The notes beneath the pieces are model-generated. The model was not told where the DNA came from. It ran no database searches and was given only the letters and a program-made list of their open reading frames with translations. This document shows, in pieces, positions 22,979-34,159 of a stretch of 64,000 nt of DNA. Numbering within the stretch: the first letter of the stretch is position 1; every line of letters starts with the position of its first letter. The translations under genes and the position numbers were made by a program. This DNA is from Conchocele bisecta (Eukaryota > Mollusca > Bivalvia > Lucinida > Thyasiridae), in contig CM055265.1 in NCBI GenBank assembly GCA_029237695.1, positions 86,463,447 to 86,527,446 of the forward strand. The letters are read 5' to 3'.

Positions 22979-23464
22979 ACGTGGCTGTAACTGGAGAAAT
23001 GGGATTTATGAGTTTTGCGACCAGTGTAGATCCAGATCAGCCTGTGCATCCGCAGTCTGATCAGGATCTGCACTGCTCGCCATTCCATCCATGAAACACC
23101 TGGGGGCCGTTTTACTAAACTTCCTATGACTAAAATGTTTGTTAGTGCAAAATTATGTAAATTAACAATGTTTTCTTCTAAATGATTGTTGGATTTACAT
23201 TTATTGAACATGCTCAATAAATGTAAATCCATCAATTAAAATTTACAGACGATCCTAAATTTGCACTTACAAACATTTTAGTCGTACAAAGTTTAGTCAA
23301 ACGGGCCCCTGTCGTGCTAGTAGTCAAACGGGCCCCTGTCGTGCTAGTAGTCAAACGGGCCCCTGTCGTGCTAGTAACAAGCAACATGGATCATTATCCG
23401 GCTACGGGAGTGTGCCATTTGATCATGAGCTACACTGGTCTCATTTCTCCAGTCACCGCCACAT
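22979..23464. mobile_element. MITE A, copy 4, split by H
   Basis: Left part to 23101 and right part from about 23376, ends gtggctgtaactggag / ccagtcaccgccac. The insert is an H element (23102-23310) followed by a 27-bp tandem triplication. It ends 38 bp before exon 8. Confidence 0.8.
23102..23310. mobile_element. H MITE, copy 2
   Basis: Complete foldback: gggggccgttttactaaact / agtcaaacgggcccct, with the central palindrome ggatttacatttattgaaca / tgctcaataaatgtaaatcc. Inserted in MITE A. Confidence 0.8.
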
Positions 23465-23502
23465 ATATTTCATGGACATGTCCACCACGTTGTATGTTAC
23501 AG

Positions 23503-23617
23503 CTCATACCTGCACTGCGAGTGGAAGACAGAGAATGAGCTGAACAAAGACAAGAGGATTGCCGGCAAGATCCGGCGATATAAACGCAAAAAGGAGATGC
23601 AGTTCAACTGCTTTGCC
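23503..23617 (+). CDS. CHD6-9/kis: CHD exon 8: end of chromodomain 1 and linker
   Basis: Residues 335-373. FSYLHCEWKTENELNKDKR is the third strand and C-terminal helix of chromodomain 1; the Trp of CEW is the conserved cage position. The basic linker IAGKIRRYKRKK joins it to chromodomain 2. Acceptor tgttacAG, donor GTgagt. Ends in phase 0. Preceded by a MITE with a second element inside it (22979-23464). Confidence 0.95.
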
Positions 23618-23707
23618 GTGAGTTGAGAAAATAAATCTTTTCTTTGTTTTGAATGGATGTAAAATGAAATTGTAGCAAGTTATTTCCCTTAGATCATTAA
23701 TTAAAAA

Positions 23708-24459
23708 GGGCCGTGTTTCACTCAAATTCGTACAATTAACCCTTAGACCTCTAATTTTTTTGTAGTCTGCTGTATGTTTTTCTATTTTCCATTTTTCTCA
23801 TCAAAAACATGCTTTGACAGCGCTTTAGAATAATTTACAACATGCTTTGACAGCACTTCAGAATCATTTCCGATGGAAATGATTCTGAAGTGCTGTCAAA
23901 CCATGTTTTTATTGAGAAATAAGGCAAGATATAAAAGCAACAGCAGATGACAATTGTTGTGAGTAGCGGTCTAAGGGTTAAGAAGTACAAATCTAAAGTT
24001 TACAGGAAGTTGGCATTAGGAGCCAATATTGGGAAATATTTGGTGGATCTTTAGGGATTGTTCAGGTTTAATATCATCTACCTGTAGGTAGTAAATGGAC
24101 AGTATTAATGGGGCCAAACATAATATTTGAATTGTTTCCCCTCCTGCTACCTACCTGCCAAAATGTTCAGAAATAAAATAAATTTTGGGTCGTTGGGTAG
24201 GGAAAATAATAATACAGATTTGGGCAAATAGAAATGGTATAATATTATAAGGTGTAATTATCTATCACAAAAAAATAATAACACAAAATAGAACATTATT
24301 TAGGATAAAAAAAAAAAATTCCCTACCACCTACCCACCCCTATATGACCGGATAGTGGGAGAGGAAACAAATATATTTTTAATGTTGGCCTGGACCATAT
24401 CGTATCAAAAGTTTATAAAAATCTTTGTACAAACAGTTTTGTGAAATGAGGCCCCTGGA
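23708..24459. mobile_element. H-like MITE containing J copy
   Basis: Ends gggccgtgtttcactcaaat / ttgtgaaatgaggcccctgg. A complete J element (23736-23981: ttaacccttagacc ... ggtctaagggttaa) lies inside, with the palindrome pair tgacagcacttcagaatcat / atgattctgaagtgctgtca. Confidence 0.7.
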
Positions 24460-24570
24460 TCGCAGATGCTGTAAATATCTTGCACTTGCTGCAGTTTAGC
24501 ATCATGTTTTAAAACATAAAACATGAAGTTGTACTGGAGCAACAAGCGTGACAGTCTGTGTCATTTTCAG

Positions 24571-24660
24571 CTTGACGATGATCTCTTCAATCCGGAGTAT
24601 GTGGAGGTAGACCGGGTACTCGAGGAGTCCGTGACTGAGGACCCTAGCACCGACGAACAG
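24571..24660 (+). CDS. CHD6-9/kis: CHD exon 9: start of chromodomain 2
   Basis: Residues 374-403. DDDLFNPEYVEVDRVLEESV matches the FNPDYVEVDRVL start of chromodomain 2, one of the most conserved stretches of the family. Acceptor cattttcAG, donor GTgacg, phase 0-0. A run of TEDPSTDEQ follows, a variable loop. Confidence 0.95.
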
Positions 24661-24952
24661 GTGACGCTCAATTTTTCCCTGTCTTCCAAATCTCACGACA
24701 CGTCGATGAAAATATTCAGACTATACTGTGATCAGTCGTTTATGCACCAGTCAATGTAATCAGCAGTAACGCTTTCAGCCTTACAGACCATAAAATCAGC
24801 TTGTACAAACACTGTAGATCATAATGAGCCGTCTCCTCAAGATCTACCGTATTTTGTTATGTTAGTATTTTTAAGATTTTGAAACATATTTGTCACATGT
24901 TTAATGAACTGGTTAAAAAATTAGCATATCCAGTGTAAGGTTAACCTACTAC

Positions 24953-25194
24953 TAACTCTTTGCATGCTGGGAAATTTATGGGCTATAAATAGTTAAAAAA
25001 TAACAGACGACAGTTCATTATATTTTCTATTATTTCTCCCTATAAATATCGTGAATATGTCTTGGAATTTCATTAGAATTGAGTCCGGAGGACGCAATTC
25101 TAATGAAATTTACAGACAGATTTACAGAGAGATATAAGAAACATTCTCGTAATTTGTTGGGATGTTATTTTCACCGCTAGCATGCAAAGAGCTA
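24953..25194. mobile_element. J2 foldback MITE, copy 1
   Basis: Ends taactctttgcatgctggg / ctagcatgcaaagagcta; central palindrome tttcattagaattg / caattctaatgaaa around ccgg. Further copies: 48796-49037 and a partial one from 47659. Confidence 0.8.
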
Positions 25195-25354
25195 ATCTCC
25201 ACGCAGTGTGGAGGAGCGGGTGCAGTTTTGTTGTTAAAAGCCCCAGTAGAGTGCCCCACATTATGAACAATTATTTCGCTGTGTATATTCTAGTATATTT
25301 TTGTGCCATTTATAGCCACAGGTAGAGGGAGAGCCTTAAAAGTTAAAACTGACT

Positions 25355-25583
25355 TGTGGCTGTGACTGGAGGAATGGGGCCTATGCAAGTTTTGGCCAGT
25401 GTAGCTCCTGATCAAATAGCACACTCCCGTAGCCTGATAATGATCTATATTGCTTGTTTAAATCACGACGGGTGTTGCATTGATGATATGGCGAACAGTG
25501 CAGATCTTGATCCTACTCTGATCAGGCTGATCTACACTGGTTGTAAGACCCATAAGCCCCATTTGTCCAGTCACAACCACATA
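25355..25583. mobile_element. MITE A, copy 5
   Basis: Ends tgtggctgtgactggaggaa / ttgtccagtcacaaccaca. In intron 9; 105 bp before exon 10. Confidence 0.8.
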
Positions 25584-25688
25584 TATCCCCAGCTACTATT
25601 TCATACTAGGGAGGACGGGGATTCACAGGGGATTCTCTTCGTGATAGCGATGTCCTTGTAATCAGTTATGTCACCTATGTCCATACAG

Positions 25689-25823
25689 GTGACCCACTAC
25701 CTGGTGAAGTGGCGCGGCCTGCCGTACGAGGACAGCACCTGGGAGCTGCAGCAGGACGTCGACCCCGAGAAAGTCCGCCTCTTCAAAAAGCTCAAGGTGC
25801 TGCCACCTGTCGACGAACGCACG
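25689..25823 (+). CDS. CHD6-9/kis: CHD exon 10: end of chromodomain 2
   Basis: Residues 404-448. [20 protein letters not shown] is the core of chromodomain 2 ([15 protein letters not shown]). The following [19 protein letters not shown] resembles CHD8 more than CHD7. Acceptor catacAG, donor GTaggc, phase 0-0. Confidence 0.96.
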
Positions 25824-26101
25824 GTAGGCAACTCTTGGTAGATGACCCCTACTGTTTCACAAGCCCCCTATGTAATAATAATGAGGCATATTTGCTGCGC
25901 TCTTACAGGTTTGTCCGTTCGTTCGTCGCTAGTTGTTTACATAAAATTTGTTTACGTAATGTTGTAACATTGATGACTTGAAATATTACTTTCATATTTG
26001 GACACATGATACATTGAACATATGCAACACACTGTTGACACCAATAACATGACCATTGACCTTTGGTCACTGAATCAACAGTACTATGGCACATGTTTCA
26101 G
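25824..26101. repeat. Intron 10: truncated A2-type core unit
   Basis: Holds 'ctcttacaggtttgtccgtt' and one unit with 'tttggacacatgatacattg' and 'aataacatgaccattgacct', the same family as the array at 1330-2690. Confidence 0.6.
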
Positions 26102-26229
26102 TTTGTGGAGCGGCCGGACGCGGATGAGTGGGAGGCTCTACTGGAGTCGCCGATCTACAAGGGAGGTAACGAGCTGCGGGAATACCAGCTGGAGGGCGTC
26201 AACTGGCTCACGTTCAGCTGGTACAAACA
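26102..26229 (+). CDS. CHD6-9/kis: CHD exon 11: pre-ATPase segment and Q-motif-like region
   Basis: Residues 449-490. [20 protein letters not shown] links to the SNF2 fold; [21 protein letters not shown] is helicase motif Q/0, which contacts the adenine. Vertebrate proteins read [18 protein letters not shown]. Acceptor tgtttcAG, donor GTaagt. Leaves two bases (ca), completed to Gln in exon 12. Confidence 0.96.
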
Positions 26230-26284
26230 GTAAGTGTCACTAGTCAGCAGCCATGGCAATGACAACATTCCTATCTTAACAGTG

Positions 26285-27108
26285 ACTGTTACTGGAATTC
26301 ACGCCTTATCTCAAAGTACACTTTGAGGGAGAAATTTTCAATTTAAGGATAAATTTATAAATTTTTATACGCCCGTTTGAAAAAACGGGACGTATTATGT
26401 ATTCATCTTGGGCGGGCAGGCGGGCGGGCACAGCTTGTCCACGCAATAACTTAGAGTTCTTAACTAGACTTATCTCCCCTTGGCGGCCATTTTTAATTTT
26501 CGCACTATATCTTTGTCCACGCAATAACTCGAGTTCTACTTCACCGATCAAAACCAAATTCGGTATACATGTTTATAATGGCAAGACAAAGAAGCTTATT
26601 GATTTTGAAATTTGTTCAATACTTATCTCCCCTTGGCAGCCATTTTTAATTTTCGCACTCTGTATCCTTGTCCACGCAATAACTAAAGTTCTACTTGACC
26701 GATCATAACCAAATTCAGTATACATGTTTATCATGGCAAGACGAAGAAGCCTATTGATTTTGTCCACGCAATAAGTCTCTACTTGACGGATCGTAACCAA
26801 ATTTGGTTTACATGTTTATCACGTCAAGATGAGTTATCTCCCCTTGTTGACTGGCCTTGCCTCGACGGGTGTATATTGTGACCTTCGGCACTCTTGTTAT
26901 TATATTGTATTTATTACATTATCATCGCCATTTTGACTGTAATAATGGTATAATTCAGTATAATAATTCTGCATACTTTTAATCATGAAATATATGCTAT
27001 TGTTAGTTCTATAGTTAGTTCTATATGAAATGCATTTCGGGGGAAAATAAATGATTACTCCCTCAAAGTACACTTTGCTTTGTAATTTTGAAATCAGCTA
27101 CTGGGCCA
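26285..27108. mobile_element. D MITE, copy 4, split by P3
   Basis: Left piece (caaagtacactttgagggag ... aaattttt) and right piece (attatattgtatttattaca ... ttgaaatcagctactgg). They join exactly as in the unbroken copy at 30779-31089 once P3 is removed. Confidence 0.8.
26367..26898 (+). mobile_element. P3: Helentron-like element
   Basis: Starts atacgcccgtttgaaaaaac after a T run. Has the subterminal pair tatacgcccg / cgggtgtata, near-duplicate blocks with 'ttatctccccttggc' and 'aataactcgagttctacttc', a G/C-rich 'gggcgggcaggcgggcgggc' tract and ends 'gcactcttgtt'. Flanked by the D MITE without target duplication. Confidence 0.75.
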
Positions 27109-27308
27109 AGTGATTCGGTGTAGTGAGGATGACTGGCATCAGGGGGCATTTAGTTTTACCCTTGTCCGTCCCATCGTCCATTCCCACGTCATGGCGTATC
27201 TGCCCATCTTGGAATTTTTGCAATATTGCCTCCTTTACATATACAGGTGCATCCCCCATCTGTATATGTTGCTGAACAAGTGTATGTAAAAGCACAATGA
27301 ATGAGTGA

Positions 27309-27521
<213 letters not shown>

Positions 27522-27577
27522 TAAGTAGGATATGAATGTCATTGTTGACTGTAAGTATCATCGTTCTAGCATAGCTG

Positions 27578-27848
27578 GGCCCGATTTCATCAAAATTGCA
27601 AAGTATACTTATCTAGCAAAGTATACTTTGAGGGAGAAATTTTCAATTTAAGGATAAATTTATTAATTTTTATTATACTGAATTTATTACATCACAGCCA
27701 AAATGGCTGTGATAATGTAATAAATTCAGTATAATAATTTTGCATACTTGTAATCATCAAATATATTCAGTCGTTAGTTCTATATGAAATAATTCATTTC
27801 AGGAAAAATAAATGATTACTCCCTCAAAGTATACTTTGCTAGATGGGA
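27578..27848. mobile_element. D MITE, copy 5, right end lost
   Basis: Begins gcccgatttcatcaaaattg and includes the palindrome tattacatcacagccaaaat / ggctgtgataatgtaata. Stops in 'tatactttgctagatgggac', where the right terminal repeat should be. Confidence 0.75.
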
Positions 27849-27901
27849 CATGGGTCTATGATGGGACATACATATAAACCATTCTTATATACTAGCAAAG
27901 C

Positions 27902-27956
27902 CAGTTTGAGACATTGACGGACATGAACGTCATTGTGTACCATCGCACATAAGTAT
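27902..27956 (+). pseudogene. Decayed duplicate of the exon 12 3' end
   Basis: This 55-bp stretch matches 27476-27530 with about a dozen differences. It translates as [16 protein letters not shown] against [16 protein letters not shown]. The donor is ataagt instead of gtaagt, so it cannot splice normally. Several changes are synonymous third-position ones. It could be a local duplication, a lost alternative exon, or a fragment of a paralogue. Confidence 0.8.
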
Positions 27957-28133
27957 AGACAGGTTTTATCAGTTACCTAACTTGGAAAATCACAAGTATC
28001 TTGACCTAAATATGACCGGGACATCATCAGCATTAGAATTGGTGGAATTTGTCAGTTTGACGTCGCTTTGCTTAGTTAAAACGTCAGACTGGCACACTCG
28101 ATGCGAATTCTAACAACCAAGCACTGTAACCAA

Positions 28134-28445
28134 CGCTCCAGATAAGGTGCGTATTGGCGTATTTTACGCAATTATTTTAGCTGAATACGCATTGATTATC
28201 AAAAGTGGGAGTACAAAATACGCACAACAATGTGTAAATACGCGTTGATTTTCGAATTGAGTAGTGAAAATACTGTCATAAAGTTGAAAATTCGCTTTGT
28301 TGAGCTGCAAAAAGCAAACTGTTTGCGGCTGAACTAAGTGAATGTATAATTTTTTTATATTTTTGTTTATCCTCTGTTCCCTATGTAGTAATGAAGAAAA
28401 TCAATAATCCATTTGTAAAAGTAAAATACACAATTTCCTTGGCTA
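28134..28445. mobile_element. MITE G, copy 3, 3' end lost
   Basis: Starts gctccagataaggtgcgtat and carries the same 'gaatacgcattgat' body as copy 1, stopping near 'gtaaaatacacaatttcc'. Confidence 0.7.
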
Positions 28446-28599
28446 CCACCACACAAATTTGTGGTACGAGTAGGCCACATTTCTTGTATCATTATTACAA
28501 AGTCAAGCTGCAGGAGTACATTATATTTTATTTCCTATGTCACTGCCTTACGCTGTGTAGATATGCCAGTGAATGTCTCCACTACCGTGTGTGTCGTAG

Positions 28600-28828
28600 G
28601 TCCCCGAGTCGCTACATGCTACAGGAGTACGAGATGTACTACCGTGGGTCGGGCGGCCAGAAACTGCGCCTGTACAAGTTCAGCGCGCTGATCACGACGT
28701 ACGAGCTGGTGATCTCGGACCTGGAGGTGCTGCGCGCTATCGAATGGCGCTGTATCGTCATTGACGAGGCACACAGACTCAAGAACAAGAACTGCCGCCT
28801 ACACGAGGGGCTCAGCTGCCTCGACTTC
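28600..28828 (+). CDS. CHD6-9/kis: CHD exon 13: SNF2 ATPase motif II (DEAH box)
   Basis: Residues 554-630. Begins SPSRYMLQEYEMYYRGSGG, passes FSALITTYELVISD and reaches EWRCIVIDEAHRLKNKNC. The DEAH box (Walker B) lies at 28763-28774. The short loop RGSGGQKLRLY differs from vertebrates, and TTYE replaces the usual TTFE. Acceptor tgtcgtAG, donor GTaagt. Ends in phase 0. Confidence 0.97.
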
Positions 28829-28849
28829 GTAAGTTCATACGATGTTGGT

Positions 28850-29190
28850 TTCTGTTTAGCGTATATAGAGGATCTTTCATGAGTGACGATTTAAAATGAT
28901 ATATATTAAACGAGTTTACTGATTTCATAAGAAACGAGGCTGTGCCGAGTTTCTTATGAAATCAGTCAACGGGTTTGATAAATCTCATATTAAATCATCG
29001 CAAATGTTAGATTCTATTTATGGCATAAGCAAACACCATACATTGAAACTACTGATCGAGCTTGTTTTCTGTAGAGAGCTCATTTGCATATTTATTACAC
29101 GAGTGTATTATGATTGTTATTGCACTGTGTTTATACACTGCGGAAGTCTACGTTATGCAGTAACTCAAATTATTTAATGGGTTAACAAAT
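28850..29190. mobile_element. Q repeat, copy 1
   Basis: Begins about 20 bp after the exon 13 donor (gaggatctttcatgagtgac). Contains the palindrome gatttcataagaaac / gtttcttatgaaatc. A relative lies just after the exon 21 donor (54575-54850). Confidence 0.6.
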
Positions 29191-29370
29191 TGACTGACAC
29201 TCGATATTTATAAAACACTGTTATATATAACATCCTGGTGGAATGAATCTTCTATTATTATATATCAAAATAACAATAATATTTAACAAATTGATGATAC
29301 ACTGAAGGATAGAGAGTGAAAGCCCAAAAACTACTTTCCATACATACGTAATGGTCACCAGTAAAACACT

Positions 29371-29597
29371 GGGGGCCGTTTCACGAAACTTCTTACGACT
29401 AAAATGTTTGTAAGTGCAAATTTAGAGTCGTCTGGAAATTTCAATTGATGGATTTACATTTGCTGAGCATAGGCTGCATATGCAGCCTATGCTCAATAAA
29501 TGTAAATCCGATAATTGTTTACAAGAAAACATTGTTAATGTGAAATTTACAGACTATCATAATTTTGGACTTGTGAACATTTTAGTCGTACAAAGTT
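29371..29597. mobile_element. H MITE, copy 3
   Basis: Ends gggggccgtttcacgaaact and, truncated, cattttagtcgtacaaagtt; same central palindrome as the other H copies, here in inverse orientation. It supplies the empty site for element I. A further palindrome, tgacgtcacatttttagttt / aaatgtgacgtc, follows at 29680-29720. Confidence 0.75.
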
Positions 29598-29830
29598 AAT
29601 CTGTGTTATAATGGGTTACCAAACTAACTCACAAATAATTTCTAGGGCATCAGCAATGTTAAGTGTGGGCTGAGCTGTTTGACGTCACATTTTTAGTTTA
29701 AACTAGACAAATGTGACGTCGAACCGACAAAATCGCCAATTGTAATGTCAAGGATATCCTGACAGTTGTTCCAAGACGACTTATTTGTGATTTTCCCGGT
29801 TCGCAAACATATTTATTTATGTTGTTTCAG

Positions 29831-29992
29831 GAGCACAAGGTGTTATTGTCGGGCACGCCGCTACAGAACAACATGGAGGAACTGTTCAGTCTCCTCAACT
29901 TCCTCGAGCCAGGCCAGTTCCACTCAGCCACGGCCTTCCTCACAGAGTTCGGTACACTACAGACGAAGGAACAGGTGGAGAAGCTGAAAGCG
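29831..29992 (+). CDS. CHD6-9/kis: CHD exon 14: SNF2 ATPase motif III
   Basis: Residues 631-684. [20 protein letters not shown] is motif III. Most family members have LTGTPLQN; here Thr is Ser, a conservative change seen in other SNF2 proteins. [20 protein letters not shown] is closest to CHD8. Acceptor ttgtttcAG, donor GTaagc, phase 0-0. Confidence 0.97.
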
Positions 29993-30164
29993 GTAAGCAT
30001 GTCCATCCACTAATATCTTCATATCACTGCAGTCCTACTTACATGTGCATTTTCATGCTTGTCTCACCAGCACACTCCCTTCTTGATCTCACTGGTCTCA
30101 CACCGTTCACATTTTCAATTCCACTCTTTTAATAACTCACACAGTGGGATATTGCATTTCTCTT

Positions 30165-30430
30165 GAAGTTCCGTGCCTACGTCCGTCCGTCCATCCGTCC
30201 GTCCGGGCAACCAAACGGGAGGAAGGGGCCATTGGGAGGAGCCTAATACAAAAGAATCCTTTGATTTATTCAGTGTGGCCCCTTATTCTATTCAATATTT
30301 AGGGTTAGTATGGCAGTAGTGGTCTAATCATAATAACAATGTATTCAGATTCAATTTGTTTTGGGAAACCCTTAATAATAGGGGTTTCCCAAAGCAAATT
30401 GTGTCCGAATATTTAGGGTTAATACGGTAT
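30165..30430. repeat. (GTCC)n microsatellite and foldback
   Basis: tccgtccgtccatccgtccg at 30180 on, then an inverted pair caatttgttttgggaaaccc / gggtttcccaaagcaaattg (30353-30402). A degraded relative of the foldback is at 11750-11875. Confidence 0.6.
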
Positions 30431-30501
30431 CGGTCAACATCCAATATCAGAAATGATTAAGCAAATTTCCCTTCGCCCAATGTATGTCGCGTCCATTGTA
30501 G

Positions 30502-30742
30502 ATCCTGAAGCCGATGATGCTGCGCCGCCTGAAGGAGGACGTGGAGAAGAACATCGCGGCCAAGGAGGAGACGATCATCGAGGTCGAGCTCACCAACACC
30601 CAGAAGAAGTTCTACCGCGCGATCCTCGAGAAGAACTTCTCGTTCCTGTACAAGGGCACGGCGGCGGCCGGCAACGTGCCCAACCTGATGAACACGATGA
30701 TGGAGCTGCGGAAGTGCTGTAACCACCCCTACCTCATCAATG
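30502..30742 (+). CDS. CHD6-9/kis: CHD exon 15: end of SNF2 N lobe
   Basis: Residues 685-764. [40 protein letters not shown] and [18 protein letters not shown] follow one another, the near-invariant end of the CHD N lobe. Acceptor attgtAG, donor GTcagt. The last base (g) is completed to Gly in exon 16 across a 15-kb intron, so [11 protein letters not shown] is restored exactly. Very GC-rich compared with the flanking intron. Confidence 0.97.
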
Positions 30743-30778
30743 GTCAGTGTACAGTACTCATCATTTATGTGTCTCTAA

Positions 30779-31089
30779 CCTGTAGCCTATTTCACCAACA
30801 TTGCAAAATATTCTTAACTAGCGAAGTATACTTTGAGGGAGAAATTTTCAATTTAAGGATAAATTTATTAATTTTTATTATACTGAATTTTTTACATTAT
30901 CACAGCCATTTTTTGCTGTGATAATGTAATAAATTAAGTATAATAATTCTGCATACTTTTAATCATCATATATATGCAGTCGTTAGTTCTATATGAAATA
31001 ATACATTTCGGAAAAACTAAATAATTACTCCCTCAAAGTATACTTTGCTAGATAAGTATACTTTGCAATTTTCATGAAATTGGCTACTG
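30779..31089. mobile_element. D MITE, copy 1 (complete)
   Basis: Ends ctgtagcctatttcaccaac / tcatgaaattggctactg; central palindrome tattatactgaatttt ... attaagtataata. Starts 36 bp after the exon 15 donor. It provides the unbroken sequence ttaatttttattatactg used to date insertions in other copies. Confidence 0.85.
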
Positions 31090-31798
31090 GACACCCTGTT
31101 CGTTCAACCCTTGCACATTTTATGATCACAATACAGAAACTTGGTGGCTAGTGTGTCTGATTTACAGTGGAACAGATGAGACAAGGACACCATTTCCAAG
31201 CGAGACTGATAAACTTGATGGCTTAAATTGAAGACTAATAGGTTAATCAAATCGACCAATCAGCCAAGATGAATTGCAGGCTACCCAGTGGGACAATTTC
31301 AAACAACTGCCCGACAAGTTCATTGTTAAATATTCACTCCGCAAATACATAGTTAGATAACTTAGTAAGTAAGCAGTAATGGTTAGTTGTCCATCGGCGC
31401 CCCAGCGCCTTAATTTCAAAAACAGGGTACTCTAGCGCTATAAATTTCAGATAGAATATAAAAGGGTTACAATTTCGATATTTGTTTTCTTCATTTATTT
31501 CAGTTCCATTTGACCCTCGAAAGCACTATAAAAGTGTATTATAAGGTTTAAACGTGTATTACACCAGGTATATGCCCAATTTAATAAAAATGACTCGTCA
31601 AAATATGATGTTCACGGTGAAATACCCCAGCGTCTTAAATTATTTCTGGGGAAAGGCCTGTCACTGTTCACCAACCGACCATTCCAGTAGCCGATTTCAC
31701 CAAAATTGCAAAGCATACTTATCTAGCTATTAAAGTATACTTAGTACAATAAAAATTAATAAATGTATCCTTAAATTGAAAATTTCTCCCTCCAAGGG
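31090..31798. other. Original intron sequence plus a D fragment
   Basis: 31090-31680 is AT-rich sequence with no recognised repeat or coding signal, probably part of the original intron. 31681-31798 is a partial D element in one orientation, ending where the next D copy begins. Confidence 0.5.
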
Positions 31799-31901
31799 AG
31801 TAGCCGATTTCACCAACATTGCAAAGTATACTTTTCTAGCAAAGTATACTTTGAGGGAGAACTTTTCAATTTTAACTTTTAACATAAATTTATTAATTTT
31901 T

Positions 31902-34005
31902 AGCCACGTTTTTTTTTAAAAAAATCCAGGCTATTGGATTGGTGAAAGCCGGGCGGGTGAGCGGGCGGGCGGGCGGGCGGTCGGGCGGCGGGCGGCGGGC
32001 GGCGGGCGGCGTCCACAATCAATGTTAAGTTTTCGTGTTTGAGTCCATTTCTTTGTTACTGTACCACCTAGGACCACCAAACTTTCACAGCTTCATAATC
32101 ATGGGGTGCCCACCACATATCACTATCCAACATGTTACTTTTTTTTTAACTTGACCCAAACTTGACCCATTTTTTCCGCGTAGTCGACTTAGCCATTTTC
32201 AATGTTAAGTTTTCGCGTTTACAATGTTAAGTTTTCGTGTTTAAGTCCATTTCTTTGGTACTGTACCACCTAGGACCACCAAACTTTCACAGCTTCATAA
32301 TCAAGGGGTACCCACCACATATCACTATCCAACATGTTACTTTTTTTTTTTTAACTTCACCCATTTTTTCCGCGCAGTCGACTTAGCCATTTTCAATGTT
32401 AAGTTTTCGCGTTTACAATGTTAAGTTTTCGTGTTTAAGTCCATTTCTTTGGTACTGTACCACCTAGGACCACCAAACATTCACAGCTTCATAACCAAGG
32501 GGTGCCTACCACATACAACTATCCAACATGTGACCATTTTTTTACCTTCACCTATTATTTCTACGTAATTGACTTAGTCATTTTCAAGGTTAACTTTTTA
32601 ACGTACGTCTCGTTAGAGTTTTTTGGTTAAAACTTTTTCGTTATACTATATCTCTGCAACTGCTTCGCCCATTACCTTGAAACTTCACATGGGTGTTTAT
32701 CATCATCCATATTTTCATTCTAACCCCCAACCGTGCGGCCCCTATGCCCAATGTCAAGGTCAAATCACTTTGAATTTTTTTGTTAAAGTTTTTTCGTGTA
32801 CTATATCTCTGCAACTGCTTCACCCAATACCTTGATACTTCACATGGGTGTTTATCATCATTGTCGCACCTGCTTGCGGAAAGCGCGATCCTGTGCCCAA
32901 TGTCAAGGTCAAATTACTTTGAATTTTTTTGTTAAATTTTTTTCGTGTACTATATCTCTGCAACTGCTTCATCCAATACCTTGATACTTCACATGGGTGT
33001 TTATCATCATTGTCGCACCTGCTTGCGGAAAGCGCGATCCTGTGCCCAATGTCAAGGTCAAATTACTTTGAATTTTTTTTGTTAAAGTTTTTTCGTGTAC
33101 TATATCTCTGCAACTGCTTCACCCAATACCTTGATACTTCACATGGGTGTTTATCATCATTGTCGCACCTGCTTGCGGAAAGCGCGATCCTGTGCCCAAT
33201 GTCAAGGTCAAATTACTTTGAATTTGTACGTCCGTGTGTCCGGTTAAAGTTTTTTCGTTAAAGTTTTTCCATCTACTATATCTATTTTTTTAGTGTCCAT
33301 GCCTCGCCCCAAGGCGCGACATGCAGGCCACGGCCATCTAGTCTACAAAAAGTGGGTATAATTATGTTATCCAAGTGTCCATGCTTGGAAAAAACCTGGC
33401 CTTCGTGGCTTTGCCTCGTTTCTTGTTTTTACCTTCACCTATTATTTCTACGTAATTGACTTAGCCATTTTCAACGTTAACTTTTTAACGTACGCCTGGT
33501 TAAAGTTTTTTGGTTAAAAGTTTTTCGTTATACTATATCTCTGAAACTGCTTCGCCCATTACCTTGAAACTTCACATGGGTGTTTATCATCATCCATATT
33601 TTCATTCTAACCCCCAACCGTGCGGCCCCTGTACCCAATGTCAAGGTCAAATTACTTTGAATTTTTTTGTTAAAGTTTTTTCCTGTACTATATCTCTGCA
33701 ACTGCTTCACCCATCACCTTGATACTTCACATGGGTGTTTATCATCATTGTCGCACCCGCTTGCGGAAATCGCGATATCGTCGGCATTTTGGCATATGTC
33801 CGTCCATCCGTCCGTCCATACGTCCGTGTGTCCGGTTAAAGTTTTTCCATCTACTATATCTATTTATTTAGTGTCCATGCCTCGCCCCAAGGCGCGACAT
33901 GCAGGCCACGGCCATCTAGTCTACAAAAAGTGGGTATAATTATGTTATCCAAGTGTCTATGCTTGGAAAAAACCTGGCCTTTGTGGCTTTGCCTCGTTTC
34001 TTGTT
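31902..34005 (+). mobile_element. P2 element copy 1 (Helentron-like), one head and two tails
   Basis: Starts agccacgtttttttttaaaa, then aatccaggctattggattgg and a long GGGC-rich tract. Core: ~187-bp units (atgttaagttttcgtgttta, ctgtaccacctaggaccacc) and ~148-bp units (tatatctctgcaactgcttc, cttgcggaaagcgcgatcct). Tail: cttggaaaaaacctggcctt, hairpin, tcgtttcttgtt, present at 33427 and again at 34005 because an ~887-bp block (from 32541 and from 33430) is duplicated. Confidence 0.75.
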
Positions 34006-34159
34006 ATTATACTGAATTTATTACATTATCATAGCCAATTGTAATAAATTCAGTATAATAATTATTCATACTTTTAATCATCAAATATATGCAGTTGTTA
34101 GTTCTATATGAAATAATGCATTTCAGGAAAAATAAATGATTACTCCCTCGAAGTATACT

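Noticed and set aside
30453..30726. Open frames in other phases and on the minus strand across exon 15
   Set aside because: Shadow frames of a GC-rich exon; the in-frame reading gives the conserved CHD sequence.
33300..33428. Possible separate gene end with conserved 'caaggcgcgacatgcaggcc'
   Set aside because: It is the conserved tail of P2 elements, present at three further places.
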